Source of the DNA: Bacteroidota bacterium
GTDB taxonomy: Bacteria; Bacteroidota; Bacteroidia; Bacteroidales; Tannerellaceae
DNA length: 64,000 nucleotides
Assembly (NCBI GenBank): GCA_023429375.1
Contig: JAEYVY010000007.1
Span: forward strand, 248,001-312,000
Direction of reading: 5' to 3'
Part shown: positions 36,437 to 45,127 of the stretch, one piece after another
Layout: every line of letters starts with the position of its first letter
Position numbering within the stretch: the stretch's first letter is position 1
The notes under the pieces: generated by a model
The model's input: the letters and a program-made list of their open reading frames with translations, nothing else
Told to the model about the DNA's origin: nothing
Databases searched by the model: none
Translations under genes and position numbers: made by a program

Positions 36437-37921
36437 ATGAATAAGTTATACCTTATATTATTCTCTCTTATTTTCTGCATTAGTTCTGTCACCTCTGTTC
36501 AGAATAAGCCTGTCCAGCCTATAAAGCGTTTTTTAGATTTGCCGGAGTTGAAAGGAGCTTCATTCTCATTACTGGTTAAAGATGTAAAGAGCGGAAAAGA
36601 GGTTTTTAGTTATGATCCGGATCGTTTGATGACGCCGGCATCAGTTTTGAAGTTGGTGACAACAGCTACAGCCTTAGAAGTTTTGGGAAAGGATTTTCGT
36701 TTTGAGACAGGTTTGGCATATGATGGGGAGATAGTTAATGGTGTCTTGCATGGGAATTTGTATATTCAAGGAGGGGGTGATCCAACGCTTGGTTCTTCTT
36801 TCGTAGCTGATGACCAAGAGGTGTTTCTTCCGGATGGAAACACTTTTCTGCCATTCTGGATTGAGGTTTTAACTAAAGCTGGTATTCATACTATCAAGGG
36901 ACAGGTTGTTGCAGATGAACGCATATTTGACAATGAGGGATTGTCAAGAAAATGGGTTTATGAGGATTTGGGCAGCTATTATGGAGCAGGTTGTTATGGC
37001 TTGTCTGTATTCGACAATCAGTACAAACTAATACTTCGCACAGGACCGGTGGGAGGAAATCCGATGATTAAACATACAGTGCCGGAAATAGACGGCTTGC
37101 AGTTTAAGAATTCTCTTAAGTCGGCCAATGTAAGTACAGACAGTACGTATATTTTGGGTATGCCTTTTGTAAACGAGCGATATTTATATGGGGTTGTGCC
37201 TTCAGGAAAAGAGAGTTATACGCTGCGTGGAGATATCCCTGATCCGCCATTATTTCTTGCTCAATATGTAACTAAAGGTTTGCTTCAAGCAGGTATTGAT
37301 GTAACAGGTAACCCTACGTGTTTCCGTTTACTAGCAGAACAAGGAAATATACCGTCGGGAGAAAGGATAAAGCTCTGTGTTATACATTCGCCTGCTTTAG
37401 CCGAAATAGCGAGTGTGACGAACAGGGTAAGCCATAATTTGTATGCAGATGCATTGCTGAAGATGTTAGGTGTTGCTACTCCGGTTTGGAGTAAGGACCC
37501 GGTTTCTTCATTTGATCGTGGAGTTAAGCGCATACTTGATTTTTGGAAAGAGGAAGGGATTGAGACATCTAATATACAATTATATGACGGTAGTGGTTTG
37601 GCTATGGCCGATAAAGTAACTGCCACATTTATTTGCGATTTATTGATCTATATGATGAATGAGTCGAAGACTGGTGAGTCATTTATGAATGGAATCCCTC
37701 GTGTAGGAATAGAAGGCTCGGTCCGCAACTTTTTGAAAGGAAGTAAACTGCAAGGGAAAGCCAGACTAAAAAGCGGCAGTATGTCTGGCGTCAAGGCCTA
37801 CGCAGGATATATAGAGAAAAACGGACATACATATGCCATTGCTCTGATTGTAAATAGCTATCCTGGTGAAGGCCGTTTAGTTACAAAAGCTATCGAACAA
37901 ATGCTTCTTTCGCTGTTTTAA
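36437..37921 (+). CDS. dacB: D-alanyl-D-alanine carboxypeptidase/endopeptidase (PBP4 type)
   Basis: From the ATG at 36437 the product has 494 residues with signal peptide LYLILFSLIFCISSVTS. The three penicillin-binding motifs are present: SVLK with serine near 69, SHN (NRVSHNLYADALLKML) and KSG (LKSGSMSGVKAYAG), with the large insertion between the first two that marks class C PBP4 enzymes. It trims or cleaves D-Ala-containing peptidoglycan peptides in the periplasm. An in-frame start at 36383 lies within the promoter and lacks a signal peptide at its end. Confidence 0.94.
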   Translation: MNKLYLILFSLIFCISSVTSVQNKPVQPIKRFLDLPELKGASFSLLVKDVKSGKEVFSYDPDRLMTPASVLKLVTTATALEVLGKDFRFETGLAYDGEIVNGVLHGNLYIQGGGDPTLGSSFVADDQEVFLPDGNTFLPFWIEVLTKAGIHTIKGQVVADERIFDNEGLSRKWVYEDLGSYYGAGCYGLSVFDNQYKLILRTGPVGGNPMIKHTVPEIDGLQFKNSLKSANVSTDSTYILGMPFVNERYLYGVVPSGKESYTLRGDIPDPPLFLAQYVTKGLLQAGIDVTGNPTCFRLLAEQGNIPSGERIKLCVIHSPALAEIASVTNRVSHNLYADALLKMLGVATPVWSKDPVSSFDRGVKRILDFWKEEGIETSNIQLYDGSGLAMADKVTATFICDLLIYMMNESKTGESFMNGIPRVGIEGSVRNFLKGSKLQGKARLKSGSMSGVKAYAGYIEKNGHTYAIALIVNSYPGEGRLVTKAIEQMLLSLF

Positions 37922-37948
37922 CACCAGTACTTTTATGTTTGATTGATT

Positions 37949-38006
37949 TTTGATATCAAATATGATATTTGAATCATGTTTGTATATGGTAAAAAATGTA
38001 TATTTG
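37949..38006 (+). promoter_or_regulatory. Promoter with upstream palindromes for the thioredoxin-like gene
   Basis: TTTG at 37979 and TATATTTG at 37999-38006 form a promoter with a short 16-base spacer. Just upstream lie TTTGATATCAAA (37949-37960, perfect palindrome) and TCAAATATGATATTTGA (37956-37972, perfect apart from its centre), which may be an operator. Confidence 0.5.
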
Positions 38007-38031
38007 CATCAATATAATAAAAAGAAACTAA

Positions 38032-39192
38032 ATGAAACACTTGTCCTCGTTGTTGTTTGTTGCGTTAAGCGCAGTGTGCTTGATTATCACAGGTTGTAGC
38101 GACTCTTCCAATTTTACGGTGAAAGGAGTGGTTTCTGACGGTGATAAGCAAATGCTCTATCTGGAGAATGTCGGAATATCTACTGTTACAATTTTGGATT
38201 CTGTAAAATTGAGTCAGACAGGGAAGTTTAAATTCAAATCTCCTAAACCGGAATTTCCGGAATTCTACAGATTGAGACTTAACAATCAGTTGATTAATTT
38301 TTCAATAGATTCAACAGAAGTGCTTGACTTTGTTGCAGATGCCGGTACGTTTGCTACATCTTATTCTGTTGAAGGATCTGAAAATGCTAAGGCAATTAAA
38401 AATATTACGCTGGCGCAGTTGGACGCAAATTTGGAAATAAGCAAACTTAGAAAATCGTACGAGGCAAATGAAATAGCAGATACATTGTTTAGATCAAAAG
38501 TATTAGAAGCGGCATCAGCATATAAAGATGTTGCCCGCAAATACATCTATACAACCCCAGGCTCACCAGCAGCTTATTTTGCTTTATTTCAACAGATCGA
38601 CGGATTGCTCCTTTTCGATTTGTACGATAAGGAAGATTCAAAATCCTATAGTGCTGTGGCTACAAGCTATAACCTACTTTATCCGGAAAGTCCCAGAACA
38701 AAACATTTATACAATCTGGCGTTGCAATCTATTAAGGTGATTCGTGGTCAAAGACCTATTGATATGGACGATGTCAAGACGACTGAAGTAAACTATATCG
38801 ATATCGAATTGCCTAACTTGAAAGGCGAGAATGTTAAATTGTCTACAGTCGCAAAAGGATCGCCTGTATTGATAAACTTCACGGCTTATCAGATGGAATG
38901 GTCTCCTTCTTTAAATATGAGACTGGGTGAGATTTATGAAACATATGCGAATAAAGGATTGAAAATTTATCAGATATCGTTAGATTCAGATGTTCATTAT
39001 TGGATGAATATCGTTTCAAAGCTTCCATGGACTTGCGTTCGTGACCCACAAAGTGTTTACTCGCAAATTGCCGCTTTATATAACGTAAGACAATTACCCG
39101 CCTTATTTATCTTGGATAAAGACGGAAACTTAGTAAAACGAGTAGAAGATATTAAGACATTAGAAAACGATTTGAAAGCGGTTGTAAAATAA
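38032..39192 (+). CDS. Thioredoxin-fold lipoprotein lacking the CxxC motif
   Basis: A 386-residue lipoprotein (IITGC, cysteine at 22). The N-terminal part (FTVKGVVSDGDKQMLYLEN) resembles the DUF4369 domain, and residues about 255-386 form an AhpC/TSA or TlpA-like thioredoxin domain (IELPNLKGENVKLSTVAKGSPVLINF to LPALFILDKDGNLVKRV). Where TlpA proteins carry a WCxxC active site this one has TAYQMEWSPS, so no redox cysteine pair exists. It keeps the cis-proline (QLPALFI). It may be a binding or folding factor rather than a reductase; this is inference. Confidence 0.87.
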   Translation: MKHLSSLLFVALSAVCLIITGCSDSSNFTVKGVVSDGDKQMLYLENVGISTVTILDSVKLSQTGKFKFKSPKPEFPEFYRLRLNNQLINFSIDSTEVLDFVADAGTFATSYSVEGSENAKAIKNITLAQLDANLEISKLRKSYEANEIADTLFRSKVLEAASAYKDVARKYIYTTPGSPAAYFALFQQIDGLLLFDLYDKEDSKSYSAVATSYNLLYPESPRTKHLYNLALQSIKVIRGQRPIDMDDVKTTEVNYIDIELPNLKGENVKLSTVAKGSPVLINFTAYQMEWSPSLNMRLGEIYETYANKGLKIYQISLDSDVHYWMNIVSKLPWTCVRDPQSVYSQIAALYNVRQLPALFILDKDGNLVKRVEDIKTLENDLKAVVK

Positions 39193-39243
39193 GTCTCAAG
39201 AAGGAAGTTGTGGTGTTTTTGTGTTGTAAAGCATTGACTTTCT

Positions 39244-39275
39244 TTTGGAAACTTAGTTTGTAATTTGTATATTTG
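39244..39275 (+). promoter_or_regulatory. Promoter of greA
   Basis: TTTG at 39244-39247, a 20-base spacer and TATATTTG at 39268-39275: an almost ideal Bacteroidetes promoter. Transcription should begin near 39282, leaving a leader of about 90 bases. Confidence 0.75.
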
Positions 39276-39295
39276 CGTTGTGTTAAAAATATGGA

Positions 39296-39333
39296 GAGTT
39301 CCGATCATTTGATTTGGTCGGGATTCTTTTTTT
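39296..39333 (+). terminator. Terminator-like hairpin within the greA leader
   Basis: GAGTTCCGATCA pairs with TGGTCGGGATTC over 12 positions with three G-U wobbles, and seven T follow. It lies between the promoter and the greA start, so it probably attenuates greA transcription. Confidence 0.7.
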
Positions 39334-39371
39334 ATTGCGAACAATTAAAAAACAAAATAGGAGATTTTAAT

Positions 39372-39842
39372 ATGGCAGTTACTTATATGACAGAAGATGG
39401 CTACAACAAGTTGTTAGCCGAAGTCGCTTATCTGGAAACGGTAAAGCGCCCTGAAATATCCGCTCAGATTGCTGAGGCACGCGATAAAGGCGATTTGTCT
39501 GAAAATGCAGAGTATGATGCGGCGAAAGAAGCTCAAGGACTGTTAGAAGCAAAGATAGCGCAGCTTAAAACTCTAATAGCAAATGCACGTTTGATTGATG
39601 AATCTCGTGTTGGAACAACTGAAGTTCAGATTTTAAATAAGGTAAAGATCAAGAATACCAAGAATAACGCGGTGATGACTTATACCCTAGTTTCAGATTC
39701 TGAAGCGAATTTGAAAGAAGGTAAGATTGCTATAAGCACTCCGATTGCCCAAGGTTTATTAGGAAAGAAGAAAGGTGATGTGGTTGAAATAACAGTTCCT
39801 TCTGGTATGATGAGCTTTGAAATAATGGATATTTCTCTTTAA
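39372..39842 (+). CDS. greA: Transcription elongation factor GreA
   Basis: A 156-residue protein from the ATG at 39372, preceded by AGGAG. The N-terminal coiled coil includes MTEDGYNKLLAEVAYLE and EARDKGDLSENAEYDAAKEAQ, whose acidic tip (DLSENAEYD) enters the RNA polymerase secondary channel and stimulates transcript cleavage. The C-terminal domain (PIAQGLLGKKKGDVVEITVPSG) is typical. An in-frame ATG-like start at 39273 overlaps the promoter and is rejected. The HIT gene follows 11 bases later. Regulation by its own leader is suggested by the hairpin at 39296-39333. Confidence 0.96.
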   Translation: MAVTYMTEDGYNKLLAEVAYLETVKRPEISAQIAEARDKGDLSENAEYDAAKEAQGLLEAKIAQLKTLIANARLIDESRVGTTEVQILNKVKIKNTKNNAVMTYTLVSDSEANLKEGKIAISTPIAQGLLGKKKGDVVEITVPSGMMSFEIMDISL

Positions 39843-39853
39843 TCATTAATAAT

Positions 39854-40249
39854 ATGGCTACGATATTCAGCAGAATTATTAGTGGTGAGATTCCTTGCCA
39901 TAAAATAGCAGAGAATGATGAATTTTTTGCTTTTTTGGATATCAATCCGATAGCGGTTGGACATACGTTAGTTGTTCCAAAACAAGAAACTGATTATATA
40001 TTTGATCTTGACAACGATTTGTTAGGGAGGATGATGGCTTTTGCAAAAAAAGTAGCAAATGCGCAACAGAAGGCAATCCCATGTAAACGGATTGGGTTGA
40101 CTGTTGTTGGTTTAGAAGTGCCACATGCGCATATACATCTTGTGCCTATACAGAAAGAATCAGATATGTATTTTGGTAAAGAGAAATTAAAAGTATCTCA
40201 AGAAGAACTTTCAAATATTGCAAAATTGATTGCTTCTGAATATAAATAA
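39854..40249 (+). CDS. HIT family (histidine triad) hydrolase
   Basis: A 131-residue protein with FSRIISGEIPCHKIAENDEFFAFLDINPIAVGHTLVVPK at the start and HAHIHLVPI near residue 95, the histidine triad that hydrolyses nucleotide phosphoramidates. Similar in length to HinT-like proteins. It is probably co-transcribed with greA. Confidence 0.93.
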   Translation: MATIFSRIISGEIPCHKIAENDEFFAFLDINPIAVGHTLVVPKQETDYIFDLDNDLLGRMMAFAKKVANAQQKAIPCKRIGLTVVGLEVPHAHIHLVPIQKESDMYFGKEKLKVSQEELSNIAKLIASEYK

Positions 40250-40262
40250 TGAAACAACTATT

Positions 40263-40291
40263 TTTGGAAGATAGGTTTTTGACTATATTTG
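40263..40291 (+). promoter_or_regulatory. Promoter without a downstream gene
   Basis: TTTG at 40263-40266, spacer of 17 bases, TATATTTG at 40284-40291. It reads away from the HIT gene toward the terminator at 40387-40420. Confidence 0.5.
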
Positions 40292-40297
40292 CAACAT

Positions 40298-40420
40298 TAT
40301 TCGAAATGCATTCAGTGTTTTGATGAATAAGAAATTTACAAATTGATTCATTAGTGGTTTTTACTCATAAAATTTGTTAACCTTGGAAAAAGGCCCCTCT
40401 GAGACAGAGCGGCCTTTTTT
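40298..40420 (+). ncRNA. Candidate small RNA
   Basis: A Bacteroidetes-type promoter and a rho-independent terminator about 120 bases apart enclose no open frame longer than about seven codons. The predicted transcript would end in the GGCC-CTCTG/CAGAG-GGCC hairpin with T-run. No match to a known RNA family is recognised. Confidence 0.4.
40387..40420. terminator. Bidirectional terminator
   Basis: AAAAAGGCCCCTCTG pairs with CAGAGCGGCCTTTTTT around a three-base loop. It can end both the candidate small RNA and the PspC gene. Confidence 0.88.
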
Positions 40421-40446
40421 ATTTATAGGAAAACACACGAGATTTT

Positions 40447-41544
40447 TTATAGAAGCGTCAAGCTAATGTTGTTTGCCAGATTAGGCCAATCTCCCCAAAA
40501 TGGCATTCCAAATTTTGTAGCCAATACAATGTTTGTAACTAACGCGATTAACCATAGAATGAAGAATGTCCATTTAACGCTGCTTGATACAGGTTTGAAC
40601 TTGAATATTTGGCTCAAAACTCCATAGATAATGACAACAACCGGTATGGCAATCATGATTATGATACATACACTTGCAACTAATAACAAGCTTTCTGGAT
40701 AGATATTCAGCGAATCCCAATGTACATTTGGTAGTATTGAATAGAGCAACCCAAATCCTCCGCCGAAAACTAAAGCTATAGCTACAATCACCAACACGAA
40801 TAACGCCAGAAGTAGAGGCGGGAATAGAATAATTGCGATAAGTATTAAAGCAATTTTTAATAGAACTCCTACGATTGATACGAATGTGTCAAGGAACTTT
40901 TGAAATAGACTTCTCGGTTTATCCGAACTCATATAGTCATTTACACTTTCAGAAACCTTTTCAAAGCCACTAGTTACTGTTCTACCTATATTTTCAATTG
41001 TGACACTTTTTCCTTGCATCTGCAGTTTTTCAGCTGCAGTTTTTGCTTCTGGAATTACCAGCCAAAGAATGATATATACTGGTATAGATACACCTTGTGT
41101 TAGGAAGACAGAGAGGAAGAATAGGATACGAACAACACTTGGATCCCAACCTAAGAAAGGAGCAAGCCCACCGGCTATACCGCCGATTACACGATCATCC
41201 GGATTTCTAAATAGTTTTCTGTGTCCGGCTTCTTTTCCTTTATTTGTTTCAGTGTGATTTGTTTTTTCTTCAGAAGCCTCAGAGTCAAATAGCTCTTCAG
41301 GCTTACCCATCCGATTGATTACTTTTTCAACTTCTTCTATCGTAATAACTTCATATCCTAGCTTAACTCGCTCGCTAAAGAGTTCTGAAATACGCATTTC
41401 AAAATCATTCATGATTTCGTCAGAGCCTTCTTCTTGTTTGAAATGAATTCGTAGGTTCGATAAATATTTGTCTAAAAGCTGATATGCATCTTCGTCAATG
41501 TGGAAGACTACACCACTTAAATTAACTGTAAGTGTTTTTTTCAT
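40447..41544 (-). CDS. PspC domain membrane protein
   Basis: A 365-residue protein. The first 80 residues are a soluble region (KKTLTVNLSGVVFHIDEDAYQLLDKYL) common in Bacteroidetes PspC proteins, then the PspC domain near 107-170 (KLFRNPDDRVIGGIAGGLAPFLGWDPSVVRILFFLSVF) and three to four further membrane helices. PspC proteins respond to membrane stress. It begins four bases after the stop of a PadR-type regulator, so the pair forms an operon in which the regulator probably senses the stress or an inducer. Confidence 0.93.
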   Translation of the reverse strand: MKKTLTVNLSGVVFHIDEDAYQLLDKYLSNLRIHFKQEEGSDEIMNDFEMRISELFSERVKLGYEVITIEEVEKVINRMGKPEELFDSEASEEKTNHTETNKGKEAGHRKLFRNPDDRVIGGIAGGLAPFLGWDPSVVRILFFLSVFLTQGVSIPVYIILWLVIPEAKTAAEKLQMQGKSVTIENIGRTVTSGFEKVSESVNDYMSSDKPRSLFQKFLDTFVSIVGVLLKIALILIAIILFPPLLLALFVLVIVAIALVFGGGFGLLYSILPNVHWDSLNIYPESLLLVASVCIIIMIAIPVVVIIYGVLSQIFKFKPVSSSVKWTFFILWLIALVTNIVLATKFGMPFWGDWPNLANNISLTLL

Positions 41545-41548
41545 CTGA

Positions 41549-41875
41549 TTAATTATTTCTGATGTGATTGATCGTATTGTTTAATTCTTGCCATGAGGCT
41601 TCCAGTTCTCCAAGGAATGCTTCTCCCTTTTCTGTTAACTGATAGTATTTTCTAGGTGGTCCTTGAGTTGACTCAATCCACTGGTAACTCAACAATTCGC
41701 TATTCTTTAATCGAGTAAGTAGTGGATACAGTGTTCCTTCAACGACGATTAGCTTAGCCTCTTGCAACTTCAGAATAATATCGGAAGTGTAGGCCGGTTC
41801 TTTCTTCAATAATAAAAGAATACAATATTCTAAAGTACCCTTTCTCATCTGTGATTTTACATTCTCCGCATTCAT
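41549..41875 (-). CDS. PadR-family transcriptional regulator
   Basis: A 108-residue winged-helix protein from the ATG at 41875. RKGTLEYCILLLLKKEPAYTSDIILKLQEAKLIVVEGTLYPLLTRLKNSELL is the diagnostic PadR sequence, and PPRKYYQLTEKG is the wing. An in-frame start 54 bases upstream lies within the promoter and is not used. It is transcribed as first gene of an operon with the PspC gene. A palindrome overlaps its -33 element, so autorepression is likely. Confidence 0.94.
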   Translation of the reverse strand: MNAENVKSQMRKGTLEYCILLLLKKEPAYTSDIILKLQEAKLIVVEGTLYPLLTRLKNSELLSYQWIESTQGPPRKYYQLTEKGEAFLGELEASWQELNNTINHIRNN

Positions 41876-41893
41876 CGTTCTAATTTTATAATG

Positions 41894-41934
41894 CAAATAT
41901 AGGTATTGCTTATGTACTATGCAATGCATACTAC
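41894..41934 (-). promoter_or_regulatory. Promoter and PadR-type operator
   Basis: Minus strand: TTG, a 20-base spacer, TATATTTG (41894-41901). The inverted repeat TATGCA-A-TGCATA at 41918-41930, extending to 9 of 10 matches per arm at 41914-41934, covers the TTG. This arrangement fits autorepression. Confidence 0.6.
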
Positions 41935-42039
41935 TGTATATTTTATGAATTTAACTTATTTTGACAATTGTATTGCACATAATAGGGTGATATGTGTAAA
42001 ATAGTACCTTAGAAATGAATCATGATACATTATAAACTA

Positions 42040-42047
42040 TACTTTTG
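42040..42047 (+). promoter_or_regulatory. -7 box of the acyl-CoA synthetase gene
   Basis: TACTTTTG matches TAnnTTTG, 24 bases before the ATG. No -33 element is evident. Confidence 0.5.
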
Positions 42048-42071
42048 TAGAAGAAATTAAATTTTAGAATT

Positions 42072-43877
42072 ATGATTTATCATCTGGCGGAACTGGTCCA
42101 TAAGCAAGCAGAGAAATACGGATCTCGTACAGCGTTAAAATATCGCGACGATAAAAATGAAAAATGGATAAAGATATCCTGGTCTGAATTTGCTGATCTT
42201 GTATTTAAGACAGCAAAAGCTATGGCTGAATTTGGAATAGAAGTTCAGGAGAATATAGGTATATGTTCTCAAAATATGCCTGAATGTCTTTATGTCGATT
42301 TCGCAGCTTATGCCAATCGAGCCGTCTCTGTACCGTTGTATGCAACAAGTTCACCGGCACAAATCGCATTTATAGTTGATGATGCGCAAATACAGACTCT
42401 TTTTGTGGGTGAACAATTGCAGTATAATAATGCATTTAAAGTGCAGAAAGAATCCACTAATCTGAAGCGTCTCATCATTTTTGATCCGGAAGTAAAGCTC
42501 AATCCGGAAGATAATACATCTATTTATTTCGAAGATTTTCTGAAATTAGGTGATAATACACATGCCGAATCAACAGTTAGGGTCCGAATGAATGCAGCTT
42601 GTGCTGAAGATCTAGCTACCATAATCTATACGTCGGGGACGACGGGTAATTCGAAAGGTGTGCTATTATATCATACGCAATACCTTCAGGCAATGCATAT
42701 TCATACGATACGACTGCCTTACGTAACCGACAAAGATTTATCCATGTGTTTCTTGCCTTTAACACACATATTCGAAAAAGCATGGGTTTATTTCTGTATT
42801 ACACGAGGAGCTAAAATCGCGATTAACAGAGACCCGAAAATGATTCAAAAGACATTGCCCGAGATTCATCCAACCATGATGTGCAATGTTCCTCGTTTCT
42901 GGGAGAAAGTCTATGTCGGTGTGCATGAAAAGATCAACAGCTTCCCGCCTCTATTGCGTTCATTCTTTTTGCGAGCGATAGAGGTAGGCCGCATACACAA
43001 TCTGGAATATAAGAATAAGAGATTGACACCTCCATTGAGTTTGCGTATCAAATTTGCTTTCTATAATAAAACAGCATTCATGTTGTTGCAGAAAAAGTTG
43101 GGAATTGATCGTGGACATATATTCCCTGTTGCAGGGGCGCCTTTGGCCGATAAAGTAAATGAATTCCTTCAGTCTGTAAATATACCTATTATATATGGTT
43201 ATGGCTTGAGTGAAACGACGGCAACGGTATGTTGTTATAACCCCGTAGGTTTTGTCATTGGTTCGATTGGTGAAATTATGCCAGAGGTAGAGGTTAAGAT
43301 TGATCCATCAAACAATGAAATCTTGATTAAGGGGAAGACGGTTACACCTGGTTATTATAAGCGGCCCGAAGAAAATGAAAAAGCATTTACTGAAGATGGA
43401 TTTTTCCGCACGGGTGACGCCGGATATATTGAAGGTAATGTGTTATACTTTACAGAACGTATCAAAGACCTTTACAAGACTTCGAATGGGAAGTACGTTG
43501 CACCACAGGCAATAGAAGGATTAATCAGTAGTGATAAATATATTGAACAGATTGCTGTGTTAGGTGATGAGCGTAAGTTTGTTAGCGCCCTAATTGTGCC
43601 CGCCTATGGATTGCTGGAAGAATATGCAGAACAAAAGGGAATAACCTATACGAGTCGTGCAGATCTGGTGTCCAATAGTGAAATTCATCGCATGATAGAA
43701 TCTCGTATAGAAGAATATCAACGCAATCTGGCATCTTATGAACGAATCAAACGCTTCACAATATTGTCCGAACCATTTACTATGGAGGGTAGGGAATTGA
43801 CGGATACCTTAAAGCTTCGCCGTAATGTTATCAAAGAAAAGTATGCAACCGAGATAGATGCGATGTATGAGGAGTGA
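42072..43877 (+). CDS. Long-chain fatty acid-CoA ligase
   Basis: A 601-residue AMP-forming enzyme. The P-loop TIIYTSGTTGNSKGV near residue 187, the YGLSETTA motif, TGDAGYIEGN and the C-terminal KTSNGKYVAP identify it as a FadD/LC-FACS (ANL superfamily) member. It activates long-chain fatty acids with ATP and CoA, associated with the inner membrane. No other lipid gene is adjacent. The 45 bases before prfB hold no clear terminator, so prfB could be partly read through from here. Confidence 0.92.
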   Translation: MIYHLAELVHKQAEKYGSRTALKYRDDKNEKWIKISWSEFADLVFKTAKAMAEFGIEVQENIGICSQNMPECLYVDFAAYANRAVSVPLYATSSPAQIAFIVDDAQIQTLFVGEQLQYNNAFKVQKESTNLKRLIIFDPEVKLNPEDNTSIYFEDFLKLGDNTHAESTVRVRMNAACAEDLATIIYTSGTTGNSKGVLLYHTQYLQAMHIHTIRLPYVTDKDLSMCFLPLTHIFEKAWVYFCITRGAKIAINRDPKMIQKTLPEIHPTMMCNVPRFWEKVYVGVHEKINSFPPLLRSFFLRAIEVGRIHNLEYKNKRLTPPLSLRIKFAFYNKTAFMLLQKKLGIDRGHIFPVAGAPLADKVNEFLQSVNIPIIYGYGLSETTATVCCYNPVGFVIGSIGEIMPEVEVKIDPSNNEILIKGKTVTPGYYKRPEENEKAFTEDGFFRTGDAGYIEGNVLYFTERIKDLYKTSNGKYVAPQAIEGLISSDKYIEQIAVLGDERKFVSALIVPAYGLLEEYAEQKGITYTSRADLVSNSEIHRMIESRIEEYQRNLASYERIKRFTILSEPFTMEGRELTDTLKLRRNVIKEKYATEIDAMYEE

Positions 43878-43922
43878 GAGGAAATATCTATCTTTGTGCC
43901 CACAAATTAAAAGAAATAGAAT

Positions 43923-45048
43923 ATGATTACAGCAGACCAACTACATTCTGTGTTGGAGCGCAAGGATGCGCTGAGGGGGTATCTTTGACATCGATAATAA
44001 GAAGATTCAATTAGAAGAAGAAGAACTACGTACACATGACCCCGGCTTTTGGGAAGACTCCAAGCGTGCAGAAGCACAAATGAAAGTCGTAAAGGAATTA
44101 AAAAAGTGGATCGAGCTTTATGAAGAAGTAGAGGCCGCAGTAGAAGAGCTTCAATTATCCTATGACTATATCAAGGAAGAAATAATAACTGAAGAAGAAC
44201 TGGATGCCGCCTATGCAAGATGCTTATCCCTGGTTGAATCTCTGGAATTCCGCAATATGTTGCGTCAGGAGGCAGATCAGATGAGCTGTATTCTGAAGAT
44301 TAATTCTGGAGCAGGTGGTACGGAAAGTCAAGACTGGGCATCCATGCTTATGCGTATGTATATGCGTTGGGCCGAAGCTAATAATTATAAATTGACCATT
44401 AGCAACCTTCAGGATGGTGATGAAGCTGGTATTAAGACCGTAACCATGCAGATTGAAGGAGATTATGCATACGGTTATTTGAAGGGAGAGAATGGAGTTC
44501 ATCGTTTGGTACGCGTTTCACCTTACAATGCACAGGGTAAGCGTATGACATCGTTTGCCTCTGTTTTCGTTACACCTTTGATTGATGACACCATCGAGAT
44601 CGAAATTAACCCGGCCGACTATACTTGGGATACATTCCGTTCAGGTGGTGCCGGAGGTCAGAACGTAAACAAGGTAGAAACCGGTGTACGTTTGCGTTAC
44701 AACTATAAAGATCCGGATACCGGCGAAGTTCGCGAAATCCTGATCGAAAATACCGAAAGCCGTTCACAATTGGCAAACCGTGAGAATGCGATGCGTTTGT
44801 TACGCTCCATGCTTTACGATATTGCTTTACAAAAAAGGATGGCTGAACAACAGAAGGTTGAGAGCAACAAAAAGAAGATTGAGTGGGGGTCACAGATTCG
44901 CAGTTATGTCTTCGATGACCGTCGTGTAAAAGACCACCGTACGAACTACCAGACATCGGATGTCAATGGGGTGATGGATGGCGAAATCGATGGATTTATC
45001 AAGGCTTATCTGATGGAATTCGCAGGAGAAGATAGCTCAGAAAAGTAG
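43923..45048 (+). CDS. prfB: Peptide chain release factor 2, programmed +1 frameshift
   Basis: The ATG at 43923 encodes 21 codons to CTT at 43983-43985, then in-frame TGA at 43986-43988. Shifting by +1 at CTT-T continues as GAC ATC GAT through to 45048, giving a protein of about 374 residues. AGGGGG at 43974-43979, three bases before CTTTGA, is the internal Shine-Dalgarno stimulator. RF2 recognises UGA and UAA; scarcity of RF2 at its own UGA causes the shift, an autoregulation known in E. coli and most bacteria. The catalytic GGQ is in RSGGAGGQNVNKVE. The reading frame beginning at 44080 is only the downstream part. Confidence 0.97.
43974..43989 (+). promoter_or_regulatory. RF2 programmed frameshift site
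   Basis: AGGGGGTATCTTTGAC contains the Shine-Dalgarno-like stimulator, the slippery CTT and the in-frame TGA. It matches the E. coli prfB site. Confidence 0.95.
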
Positions 45049-45067
45049 TCTTTTTTTTCAGCAACTC

Positions 45068-45098
45068 TTGCACAGCCCGATTAAATGTTGTAATATTG
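45068..45098 (+). promoter_or_regulatory. Promoter of the CAT-anticodon tRNA
   Basis: TTG, a 20-base spacer and TAATATTG, about 30 bases before the tRNA. One base off TAnnTTTG. Confidence 0.55.
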
Positions 45099-45127
45099 CA
45101 CCCGATTTCAGAGGATAGATCTGAACC

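Noticed and set aside
44080..45048. A release-factor gene starting at 44080
   Set aside because: The upstream frame, the AGGGGG element and CTTTGAC show the full prfB with programmed frameshift starting at 43923.
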